Assembly: GCA_013306675.1 (NCBI GenBank)
Contig: JABLUY010000250.1
Span: forward strand, 1-53,915
Length of the DNA stretch: 53,915 nucleotides
DNA from: Thraustochytrium sp. TN22
Lineage: Eukaryota; Sar; Bigyra; Thraustochytrida; Thraustochytriidae
Direction: 5' to 3'
Of the stretch, positions 17,509 through 25,477 are shown in pieces. How positions within the stretch are numbered: the first letter of the stretch is position 1; the number at the start of each line of letters is the position of its first letter. A program made the translations under genes and the position numbers. Below the pieces are notes generated by a model. It was not told where the DNA came from and ran no database searches. It saw only the letters and a list, made by a program, of their open reading frames with translations.

Positions 17509-20500
17509 ATGTCAGGACATCAAGGCACGGCCTGGAGCCGGGGCCAACGCGGCGGGACGCCGCCTCCAACGACGGTGGCGGCGGCGGCGACGACAACGAC
17601 GACGACGAGGACGAGGACTACGGCCACGGCCACGGCACGGCGCAGGGCCCAGGCACTTGTGCAGAGGGCGGCAGGCATGCAGGCAGACGCCCCTCCCGAG
17701 ACGAGCGCGAGCGGCCCCAAGGCGCGCCGGCAAAGACTCGCGGCCGCCGCGGCGGCGGCGACGGGGGCACCGGAGACTCGCACCGCCACGATGACCACCA
17801 CCGCCAGCACCAAGAGCACCGTCTGCAGCACGAGCGCACAGGCGGCACGGACGCAAACGCATAGCGCAAGGGAGCGAGCGAAGGAAGTGCCGCCGCTCCA
17901 GGGCCAGCTTCTCCGGGCGCGCAAACGTGGATCGCTGTCGCAGGCGCTCTTGAGCGGCAGAGGCCAGGTCCAGACGTCCGTCGACCTGCGCGTGGTCTTT
18001 CTGGTCGACGCATTCAGCCTGCAGGCGTGGGGCGCCGAGACTGTGCACAGCACAGTGCGGCGTCTGCTCCAGGGCCACGAAATGCACGCGGTGCGCATGG
18101 TCTGGGGCCTACGCGTCTTCGACAGCCGCGGCGGCATCGGCTGCACGCCTCGCGAGCTGGACCGCGCGGTGCGCAACATCGTGCAGGCCACGCATTTCTT
18201 CCGGTGCTGGGACGCGCGGCAGCGCGACAAGCTGCGTGTTTCCTTGGAAACTGCAGCGCAGCGTTTTGCGCGCTGGGAGTCGGAGCGATCTGCGCGAAGT
18301 GCACGTGTGCTCGGCTCGAGCCGCCTCTCTTCACTCAGCATCCTTCAGAACGCTGTCGCGGAGGTCATGCTCGAGTTTAATTGGGACGACACGGAGTCCG
18401 CCGTCCCAGACCAGCCCGTGGCCAGCCTCGTCTACGTGCTGGCTCCGTGTCCGGCGCGGTGCGCGGAGGGGTTCGCAGAGTTTGGCGTCGCGCCGGATAC
18501 GCTCGACTTTCTACGCAAACACAAGCAATCGCGAGGCGCGCGGCTCTGCTGGCTGGACACAGACCGTTGCCTGCTGGGCGGCGGCGACAGCCCACAACCG
18601 CACCGGTGCGAAGCCTGCGAGGGCGGCGCGGGGAGCGCCGCACGACGTCCGGAAGGCGTCGATGAGCGGGCCTTCCGCTGGCGCGCCTTTGAGCAGTCTC
18701 TCGCGCGCGTCTCTGGGGTTCTGGCGCCCTTGCGCGCACCAGAACTCGCCGAGGCCGCGCTCGGCGTCCCGGAGATCAGTGCAGCGGCCTTTGTCGGCTC
18801 GCTCTGGGGCAACCGACGCCGCCCTCGGCGGCGGAGTCGCCCCGTTTCCCCGCAGCTCACAGGGCAGGGCGCGCAGGCGTCGCCCCCCGCGTCCTTGTCG
18901 CCTTCACCGACCGCCTTCGCATCCTCGCCGCAGGCTCCCGTGGAGGTGCCGACTAGCGACCTGGACGGGTGGGCCGGCGACCTCGACCTCGGCCACGATG
19001 CGGTGATCTCGGTGCGCCTTGGCGCGGGCAGCGGCGTGCAGCATGTCCCGAGCAGCGCGGGCGCCGCTCTGGCCCCGGTGCCGGCCGGGCTCGAAATCGG
19101 GGTGGATGGCGCAGTCACGGCGGGTTCGAGCAGCGCCCAGGGCGTTGGGTGGCCGAGCGCCTGCCTACAGCCGCCAGCCGAGGGCGCAGGGCGTCTGCGC
19201 GCCCTCGGCACGCTGCTCGTCTCGGAAGTCCCGCTCGAGGACGCCCTGGAGACGGGCTGGCTGTGCTCGAGCGAGGACTCGCGATTCGCGACGCTCGTGC
19301 GCCGCCTGCGCGCCGCGAGCCAGGTCCTGGTCTGCGCCGGCCCGCAAGAGGAGGTCCTCTTTGTTTGGGCGCTCGCCGCGGGCGAGGCGGCTTTCGTGGT
19401 GCCGTGGGCCTCGCGTGAGGCACGGCTGGCGCAGACGCTCTCGGGCGTGTTGGAGCAGAGACCGCTGTCTGTTGACATCGCGGAGTGGGCGGTCGCGAGC
19501 GACCTGGAGAACGCACCGGCCAGCTTGAAGGACGCCGTGGAGGTGCGCGCTCTTCCCTGGCCGCAGCCAGAGAGTGCGGTGGCAAGCGTGGATGCTTTCG
19601 CAGCTGCATTCGCGCGCAGTCAGCAGGAGCCGGCCCGCGCTCCATTGGCCGAGACCAAGACAGTAGTACCGAGCGCCACTGGAACTGGAGCATCTGCCCC
19701 GCCCGTCGCGCAGGACAAGGCGGCGTCCGCGCAGCTGACGCTGCGTACCTTCGCGCGCGGCGCGGTGAAGCTACTGCAGCGCTTTGCGGACCAGGGCGAA
19801 GACCCGATCCCGCAAACCAGCCTCACCAAGGTGTGCAAGGCGCTCTCCAGGGCGCAGTTCAAGGCCGGGGCCCGTTTCGCCTCGGATCTCGGCGAGGCAG
19901 TGCTCCAGCCTTTTGCGGAACGGCTGCCCGCAACGATGCGTCACATCAGGGCGTACTTTGACCTGGACGAGGACAAGGACGAAGATGAGAACGACCGTCG
20001 CGCCAACGATGGTGGGAGCTCCCCGGCGCCCGTCGAGGAGGTCACTGCCGCAAGCCGCCGGCCAGGGTCGCGTTTGGGTGGCTCTTTAGGGGGGGAGCGA
20101 GCAGCGACGCCCGCACAAACTCCGGAGGCCGGCCGCAGTGAGGACAAAGACAAGGAGAAAGAGGTGGCGACAAACCCGTTCAAGGTGAATCTTGTGTCCC
20201 AGACCAAGACGATCCGCGCCGGTAGCCTGACGGTGCAGAAGCGGCGCTTTGCGCTGGCGCATTTCTCGGGTGCCATGAGCAACCCGGAGCGGCTCCTCAA
20301 GCAGCGGCGCATCGCGAAGCGCGTCATGCCGCCGAAGCAGCCAGACTTTTCGCTGCCCACGCCGCCGTCCTCCTCCTCCTCCGCCGCCGCCGCCGCCGAA
20401 GCGACGGCACTGCAAAAGCCCCCGCTGCGGCCGCCGCGAGTGTCGCCGCGCACACGAAAGGCACGTGCGGACAGCGTCGGGGGCTCCACATCCCCCTCCG

Positions 20501-21006
20501 CCGCCCCTTCCAGGATGAGCACGCGCAAGCATCGCGCCGTTCATGCCACGCCGGAGCGGAGATCAGCAGGCCGAGCAGGCCGGGCGGGCGGGAGCGGCCC
20601 ACTCCTGGTGGCCGCAACACCGGTACGGCCCCTGGCCGCAACGCCGGTGCGCCCCGTGGCCGCGGTGGGGTCGCCCAACGTGCTTGGCGTGGTGGAGGCG
20701 AGTCCTGGAGCTCATATAGAGGCAAGTCCGGCTGTCGGTGGTGTGATCGCCGCAACGCCCGGGCGCGAGCCGGCCGGCGCGGTAGAGGCGACTCCTTGGC
20801 GCAAGACGGAGGAGACCCCGCGGCGTTCAGCATTCCGCAGCCCAGGTGTGGCGAAGCAGTGCACGCCGACACCGCCGCGGCGGTCTACGAAGCGGCTCTT
20901 CAATTCGCCCAAGGTCGTGCAGGCATCCCCTGTGCAGGAGCGGCCGCCGGTTGTGAACGATGCGAGCTTCCACACGCCAACGAAGCGGCGGCACATCTCC
21001 TACTGA
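17509..21006 (+). CDS. TICRR: Treslin/TICRR-like replication initiation protein
   Basis: Likely nuclear. In animals Treslin (Sld3 counterpart) binds TopBP1 after CDK phosphorylation and helps load Cdc45 on MCM to fire origins. 1165 aa from ATG 17509; the upstream open frame has no ATG. Residues ~154-350 follow human Treslin's N-terminal vWA-like domain block by block, as I recall it: VFLVDA, VRMVWGLRVFDSRG (human ARVHWAFKFFDSQG), AVAEVMLEFNWDDTE (human LMETLLDYQWDRPE), VYVLAPCP (human VFLLAPCP), and CWLDTD. A helical middle segment at ~745-835 may be the Sld3/Treslin domain (less certain). A basic region at ~890-950 precedes a tail (~1005-1160) with many S/T-P sites, such as AATPVRP (repeated), EATPWRK, EETPRRS and FHTPTKRR, as expected for CDK control. 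Single exon; converges on the next gene. Confidence 0.75.
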   Translation: MSGHQGTAWSRGQRGGTPPPTTVAAAATTTTTTRTRTTATATARRRAQALVQRAAGMQADAPPETSASGPKARRQRLAAAAAAATGAPETRTATMTTTASTKSTVCSTSAQAARTQTHSARERAKEVPPLQGQLLRARKRGSLSQALLSGRGQVQTSVDLRVVFLVDAFSLQAWGAETVHSTVRRLLQGHEMHAVRMVWGLRVFDSRGGIGCTPRELDRAVRNIVQATHFFRCWDARQRDKLRVSLETAAQRFARWESERSARSARVLGSSRLSSLSILQNAVAEVMLEFNWDDTESAVPDQPVASLVYVLAPCPARCAEGFAEFGVAPDTLDFLRKHKQSRGARLCWLDTDRCLLGGGDSPQPHRCEACEGGAGSAARRPEGVDERAFRWRAFEQSLARVSGVLAPLRAPELAEAALGVPEISAAAFVGSLWGNRRRPRRRSRPVSPQLTGQGAQASPPASLSPSPTAFASSPQAPVEVPTSDLDGWAGDLDLGHDAVISVRLGAGSGVQHVPSSAGAALAPVPAGLEIGVDGAVTAGSSSAQGVGWPSACLQPPAEGAGRLRALGTLLVSEVPLEDALETGWLCSSEDSRFATLVRRLRAASQVLVCAGPQEEVLFVWALAAGEAAFVVPWASREARLAQTLSGVLEQRPLSVDIAEWAVASDLENAPASLKDAVEVRALPWPQPESAVASVDAFAAAFARSQQEPARAPLAETKTVVPSATGTGASAPPVAQDKAASAQLTLRTFARGAVKLLQRFADQGEDPIPQTSLTKVCKALSRAQFKAGARFASDLGEAVLQPFAERLPATMRHIRAYFDLDEDKDEDENDRRANDGGSSPAPVEEVTAASRRPGSRLGGSLGGERAATPAQTPEAGRSEDKDKEKEVATNPFKVNLVSQTKTIRAGSLTVQKRRFALAHFSGAMSNPERLLKQRRIAKRVMPPKQPDFSLPTPPSSSSSAAAAAEATALQKPPLRPPRVSPRTRKARADSVGGSTSPSAAPSRMSTRKHRAVHATPERRSAGRAGRAGGSGPLLVAATPVRPLAATPVRPVAAVGSPNVLGVVEASPGAHIEASPAVGGVIAATPGREPAGAVEATPWRKTEETPRRSAFRSPGVAKQCTPTPPRRSTKRLFNSPKVVQASPVQERPPVVNDASFHTPTKRRHISY

Positions 21007-21079
21007 TGACGCGACGCGACGCGACAGGATAGCTTTCCTTCTTTTCTTTATCTACTACACAATTCAGTCATGTACTCTC

Positions 21080-21107
21080 TGCCTGCCTGCCTGCCTGCCT
21101 GCCTGCC
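21080..21107. repeat. TGCC tetranucleotide microsatellite
   Basis: Seven perfect TGCC units in the 139-bp gap between two convergent genes, in overlapping 3' UTR territory. Confidence 0.95.
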
Positions 21108-21145
21108 TTGCTTGCTTGGGTGCCTGCCGGCGCTGCGAGTCGATC

Positions 21146-22807
21146 TCATGCGACAAGTATATCGGACGTGCACGGAATGCCCTTGGAGGCGCGCATGAGG
21201 AAAACAACAAACTCCTCCGACGGGTAGGCATCGGCAGCGTCGAGGATGGCGTCTGGACCGATGTGACGTAGCAAAATCTCGGGCAGCAGCTCGACAAGAA
21301 CGCGCAGGCGGCGCTCGTCCACCTCGGCATCGGAGGGGGGCGGAGCGTCGGGCGCGGCCGGTGCGAGTAGGGCGTCGTCGCGCAGCGCCTTCCAGAGCAT
21401 AGCGAAGCGGTTGACACGAATCTGGCGCGCGATGTGGCGCGAGGCCTTGGTCATGACGCCCCGCTCCTGGATCTCGCGCGCTGCCTCCTCCTCGTCTCGG
21501 CGAAGGCGGTCGCGAATGTCGCGGAACTGATGGCGCGAGTAGAAGAGGTAGTCTGAGATGGACACGTCGGGAGGGCGAGCCCAGGGCTGCTTGGGGGCGC
21601 GGCCGATACGTGGCTTGAAGAGCTCGCGGCCCGTGGTGAGATCGACCTGCAGCATTTCAGTTCCCACATCGCTCTCGGTGCGCGGCACCGCGAGCCGCTG
21701 GAAGAAGGCATCGGCGGACTCGTCGCGTGGGCCGGCCGCGGCGACCTGGTCGGCACTCGCGGGCGCCGGCTTGAAGCTGCACAGCTGCAGGCGTGTGAGG
21801 CGGTCGCGCTGCTCCTGGCGCTGCGCGGCCTCTTGGAAGAGGCCCTCGTGCAGGTCGTCGCCCTCGGGCCTGCGGCGGCCGACCTCGGCGGCGAGCTGCA
21901 CGCTACGCTTGCTGATGCGGGGCTGAAAGCTGCAAGCCGCGGCAGTCTCCTGCTGCTCGCGGACCTGGCGGAGGTGCTCGCGCACGATCTTGGTCTCATG
22001 AAACTTTTGCACCTCGCGTTCCAGGCCGCGACCTTGCGTGCGGCCGCCGCCCACGCTGCGCGCGAAGCTCGTGATTTGGGGTTTGAAGGTGCAGTCACGC
22101 AGCTCCTCCCTGCGCTGCTCCTCCTTGGCTTGTGCGAGCGCGCGCGCCGCGCGCGCCCTGGAGCTCAAGCCTTTGGCGTACAGCCTGCGGCCTGCGGCCT
22201 CGGCCTCTGCCTTGGACACGACGCGTCGCGGTCGTGCCGCGGAGGCCGAAGACGAGGCATGCTGCGTCGCGGCCGCCGCCGCCGCCGCCGCCGCTGCATG
22301 CCGGTCCGCGTGCAGCTTGGCGCCATACTGCTGCTGCAGCTTGCCGTAATAGGCGCGCCGCCGCGACTCGGGGCTCGCCGTCTCCCCGACGGTGACCGGC
22401 GCGCTGGAGGCAGAGGCAGGGGCTGGCGCCGGCGCGGCCGGAGGCTGCACGCTAGCATCGAGAAGCTCGCCGCCCTTGGTCTCCTTATGCGTCGCCTCGC
22501 TGGCGCTGCCGCCCGAGGCTGCGGTTGGGGGCGGTGAGAGTGGCGAGGGCGTCGCGGAGCTGGACGCCGACGTGGACGCCGTCGTAGAAGCTCTCCTGCA
22601 CGCGCTGCCTCGCGTCTTGATGCGCTGCAGCTGCGTCGCGATCTCCTCCGCCAGCCTCGGAGCGAGCTGCGTCGGCACGCCCTCTTGCTCGCAGAACTTT
22701 TGCGCCAGCACGCCCGGGTCGTCCTGCTCCCGCACCTCGATGCTCCGCGACTGGCCCGGGCCCAGGTCCACGCGCACGCGCAGCAGCAGCTTGCGCGCCG
22801 CTGACAT
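21146..22807 (-). CDS. Unrecognised protein with F-x-P-x-I repeats
   Basis: No function assigned. 553 aa from ATG 22807 (MSAARKLLLRVRV); the frame runs 29 codons further upstream but begins at GTG. The first ~70 residues look like a small beta/alpha domain with a ubiquitin-like pattern (LLLRVRVDLG, then a helix ending in IATQLQRI); this is a weak impression. Low-complexity Ser/Ala/Pro follows. A charged helical core carries four related motifs: CTFKPQI, CSFQPRI, CSFKPAP and ELFKPRI, each after a basic helix. Such C-x-F-x-P motifs recur in uncharacterised protist proteins, some flagellar or cytoskeletal. The C-terminal 140 residues form another helical unit ending SEEFVVFLMRASKGIP. Divergent from the MDHAR gene. 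Confidence 0.75.
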   Translation of the reverse strand: MSAARKLLLRVRVDLGPGQSRSIEVREQDDPGVLAQKFCEQEGVPTQLAPRLAEEIATQLQRIKTRGSACRRASTTASTSASSSATPSPLSPPPTAASGGSASEATHKETKGGELLDASVQPPAAPAPAPASASSAPVTVGETASPESRRRAYYGKLQQQYGAKLHADRHAAAAAAAAAATQHASSSASAARPRRVVSKAEAEAAGRRLYAKGLSSRARAARALAQAKEEQRREELRDCTFKPQITSFARSVGGGRTQGRGLEREVQKFHETKIVREHLRQVREQQETAAACSFQPRISKRSVQLAAEVGRRRPEGDDLHEGLFQEAAQRQEQRDRLTRLQLCSFKPAPASADQVAAAGPRDESADAFFQRLAVPRTESDVGTEMLQVDLTTGRELFKPRIGRAPKQPWARPPDVSISDYLFYSRHQFRDIRDRLRRDEEEAAREIQERGVMTKASRHIARQIRVNRFAMLWKALRDDALLAPAAPDAPPPSDAEVDERRLRVLVELLPEILLRHIGPDAILDAADAYPSEEFVVFLMRASKGIPCTSDILVA

Positions 22808-23607
22808 CCTGCCGCGCCGCCGCGCCGCCGCGCGGGCCCGCTTTGCCGCGACCCGAGCGCCTTGCGAGCTCGCGCTGGCCGACTCGCAGTCCACTACGCC
22901 AAGGCATCCGCGCCGCTGCCTTTGCCGTTACGGTGCCTGCGTACTACCACGATGTCAATGTCCATGTCCACGTGCAATCCTGTCAAGTCAATGATGGGCT
23001 TCGCGGCACGAGGAGCGCATCGCGCCTGGCAGTGAGAAAAGAAAGAAAAACGAGGCGAGGTTCGCGGGTGCTCGCTACTTAGGCCTCCTCGATCTCAGCT
23101 ACCATTGAAGCACACGCTTGCCCCCTTGTCCAGCACCCATCCTCCCTGCGTCTGCCCTCTAGCTCCACTCGGCGAGCCACTGCTGCTGTCAGCCCGTATC
23201 ATTCAAGTTGCGCTGCTCGCCGCTCAACCTCGTGGCGAGCCCTACGATTAGAAGAAGGCTTAGCGTCGCCAAGCAACCTCGGCGAGCGACCTGGCCTGGC
23301 TGCAGTGGAGTCGCTCAGCAAATTCGCAAGCTTCGCTGGCAGTCAGTGGCAGTCTGACCGTCGCGTCCGCAGCGACTGCCCGCTTTCAGCTCGCCGCTTC
23401 GGCACTGCCGCCGCAGGACCCGACGCCCGGCTCGCCGGGCTCGGACTCTGCGGGCGCTGCCTCTGCCAGTTCCAGAGGCACTGGCAGGACCTGGAGCTGC
23501 TGCTGCTCAGGCTCCCGGAGCTGCTGCTGCTGCTGCTGCTGCTGGTCGTCGCGGCGGACCCGGGCGAGCGGCGGGGCGGGCGAGCGGCGCGCGGCGCGGC
23601 AGAACGG
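22808..23607. promoter_or_regulatory. Divergent intergenic region upstream of the MDHAR gene
   Basis: 800 bp between the divergent start codons of the F-x-P-x-I protein and monodehydroascorbate reductase. The middle (about 22930-23300) is clearly less GC-rich than the flanks. CTG/Leu codon-like runs occur at 23495-23545. The plus-strand frame is open through 23305-23607 but lacks an ATG. No gene or specific site was recognised. Confidence 0.45.
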
Positions 23608-25200
23608 ATGCGCGGCGCGGCGGCGGGGCGGCGCGCGGCAGCGGCGGCGACGGCAGCGGCGGCGGCGGCGGCAGGGCGCGGCGCAGGAGGGGCGGTGAGG
23701 CGCAGCGTGGCGGCGGAGTCGGCGGCCGCGCCGATCGCGATGGGCAGCTGCTGCAGACTGCGAACGGTGGCGGCGCACCTCGGGTGGAGCGGCGAGGCGG
23801 CGCAGACGCAGCAGGGCACGGGCACGCGCGGGCTGGCGACCATGGCGGCCAACGGCGAGACGGAGTATGACCTGGTGTGCGTGGGCGGCGGCAACGCGGC
23901 CGGATATCTTGCCAAGACGCTGGTGGACCTCAAGTGGACCGAGGGCAAGAAGGTGGCCATCGTGAGCGCCGAGCCCGTGGCGCCGTACGAGCGGCCGGCG
24001 CTGTCCAAGGCATTCCTGCACCCGCCGGGCGCCAAGGTACGCGCGCGCCTGCCGGGCTTCCACACGAGCGTGGGCGGCGGCGGCGAGCGCCAGCTGCCCG
24101 AGTGGTATGCGGAGCACAACATCGACCTGCTGCTGTCGACCAAGGCGGTCTCGCTGGACGCTGGCGCGCGGAAGCTCACGCTCGGCGCGCAGGGTGCCAA
24201 CGCGCCGCGCGAGATTTCTTATGGCAAGCTCGTGCTGGCCACGGGCGCGCAGGCGCTGACGCCGGCGGCCATCCGCATGGAGAACCCCGACCTGGCCAAC
24301 GTCTTCACCATTCGTGAGGAGGCCGAGGCGCTCAGCATGGTGGAGACGCTCGAGGCCAAGCAGGACTCCTTCAAGTCACTCGTCATCGTGGGTGGCGGCT
24401 ACATCGGCATGGAGACGGCGGCTGCCTTCTCCGGCTGGGGCTTTGAGGTGACCATGCTCTTCCCGGAGGACAAGCTCATGGCGCGCTTTTTCCCGGAGCC
24501 CGTGGCACGCGTCTTCGAGCACTACTTTGAGGCCAAGGGCATCTCGGTGCGCACTGGCTCCAAGGTGACCGGTCTGGCGCCCAGCGAGGCCGACGACAAG
24601 GTCGTGGGCGGCGTCAAGCTCGAGTCCGGTGAGGTCGTGCCAGCCGACGCCGTCATCTTCGGCGTTGGTGCGCGCGTCGACACCAGCCTCGCCGAGTCCG
24701 CCGTGGCGCCCGGCGAGGGCCGCACCGGCGGCTACAAGGTCAACGGTTCCATGCACACGAGTGACGAGAACATCTACGCCATCGGCGACATCGCCGCTCT
24801 CGACGGCAAGCAGCGCTTCGAGCATGTCGACTTTTGCCGCAAGAGCGCCGCGCAGGCCGCCAAGGCCATCGCCGAGGGCAGCGACCAGGGCAGCTTCGAC
24901 TACCTGCCGTACTTTTACTCGCGCCTCTTCGAGTACACGGACACGCCACTCATCTTCCAGTTCTACGGCGACTCCAGCACCGAGGGTGTCTCCGTCCGCA
25001 TCATCGGCGACCAGGAGGCCGCGCTCGCCACCGAGGGCAACGCCAAGGTCACGCCCTTTGGCGCCGTCTGGGTCGCTGACGCCGACGAGACCGTGCGCGG
25101 CATCATGTACGTGAACGGCAGCCAGGAGCAGTACGATGCCGCCAAGTCTGCCGTACTCGAGGGCGCCAAGTTTTCCCCGGACATGCTCGAGGGCAAGTAA
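23608..25200 (+). CDS. Monodehydroascorbate reductase (FAD/NADH oxidoreductase)
   Basis: Reduces the monodehydroascorbate radical to ascorbate with NAD(P)H, keeping ascorbate available for peroxidases. The flavoprotein core matches plant MDHAR in order: FAD fold CVGGGNAAGYLAK, APYERPALSKAFL, ARLPGFH, GGERQLPEWY, ATGAQ, NAD fold VIVGGGYIGMETAAAFSG, GVGAR, YAIGDIA, then EHVDFCRKSAAQAAKAI and YLPYFYSRLFEY. Three in-frame ATGs are candidates. 23608 (530 aa) gives an Arg/Ala-rich leader without acids; 23740 (486 aa) gives a leader ending TRGLAT, as in a mitochondrial presequence; 23842 (452 aa) gives a leaderless cytosolic form. I list the longest; dual targeting is possible. The stop codon lies inside a 33-bp tandem duplication. 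Single exon. Confidence 0.92.
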   Translation: MRGAAAGRRAAAAATAAAAAAAGRGAGGAVRRSVAAESAAAPIAMGSCCRLRTVAAHLGWSGEAAQTQQGTGTRGLATMAANGETEYDLVCVGGGNAAGYLAKTLVDLKWTEGKKVAIVSAEPVAPYERPALSKAFLHPPGAKVRARLPGFHTSVGGGGERQLPEWYAEHNIDLLLSTKAVSLDAGARKLTLGAQGANAPREISYGKLVLATGAQALTPAAIRMENPDLANVFTIREEAEALSMVETLEAKQDSFKSLVIVGGGYIGMETAAAFSGWGFEVTMLFPEDKLMARFFPEPVARVFEHYFEAKGISVRTGSKVTGLAPSEADDKVVGGVKLESGEVVPADAVIFGVGARVDTSLAESAVAPGEGRTGGYKVNGSMHTSDENIYAIGDIAALDGKQRFEHVDFCRKSAAQAAKAIAEGSDQGSFDYLPYFYSRLFEYTDTPLIFQFYGDSSTEGVSVRIIGDQEAALATEGNAKVTPFGAVWVADADETVRGIMYVNGSQEQYDAAKSAVLEGAKFSPDMLEGK

Positions 25201-25251
25201 CTGCAAAGCAATTACGTGCTCGAGGGCAAGTAACTGCAAAGCAATTACGTG
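25186..25251 (+). repeat. 33-bp perfect tandem duplication across the MDHAR stop codon
   Basis: Copy 1 is 25186-25218 and copy 2 is 25219-25251, apparently identical. Each contains the last codons (LEGK), the TAA stop and 18 bp of 3' UTR. Because 33 is a multiple of three, the second copy keeps the same frame after the stop. Confidence 0.95.
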
Positions 25252-25477
25252 GTGGTACCTTGATACTGCTGCAAGAAAAAGTAAAACCACAAAAGAAGAA
25301 AAAGTGCACATTTTGTGATGCTGAGGTGGAGGCACCCGAGCAGAGGAGACGAAGACGGCGAGCACTTGAGACGGCCCCAGACGAAACTTCGCAGCGCGGA
25401 CCGACTGTGGAACCCGGCGTGCTCACCTGCGCTTCGCTTCGTTTTGCTTCGATTCGAAAAAGGGGGGGGGGCACCAA

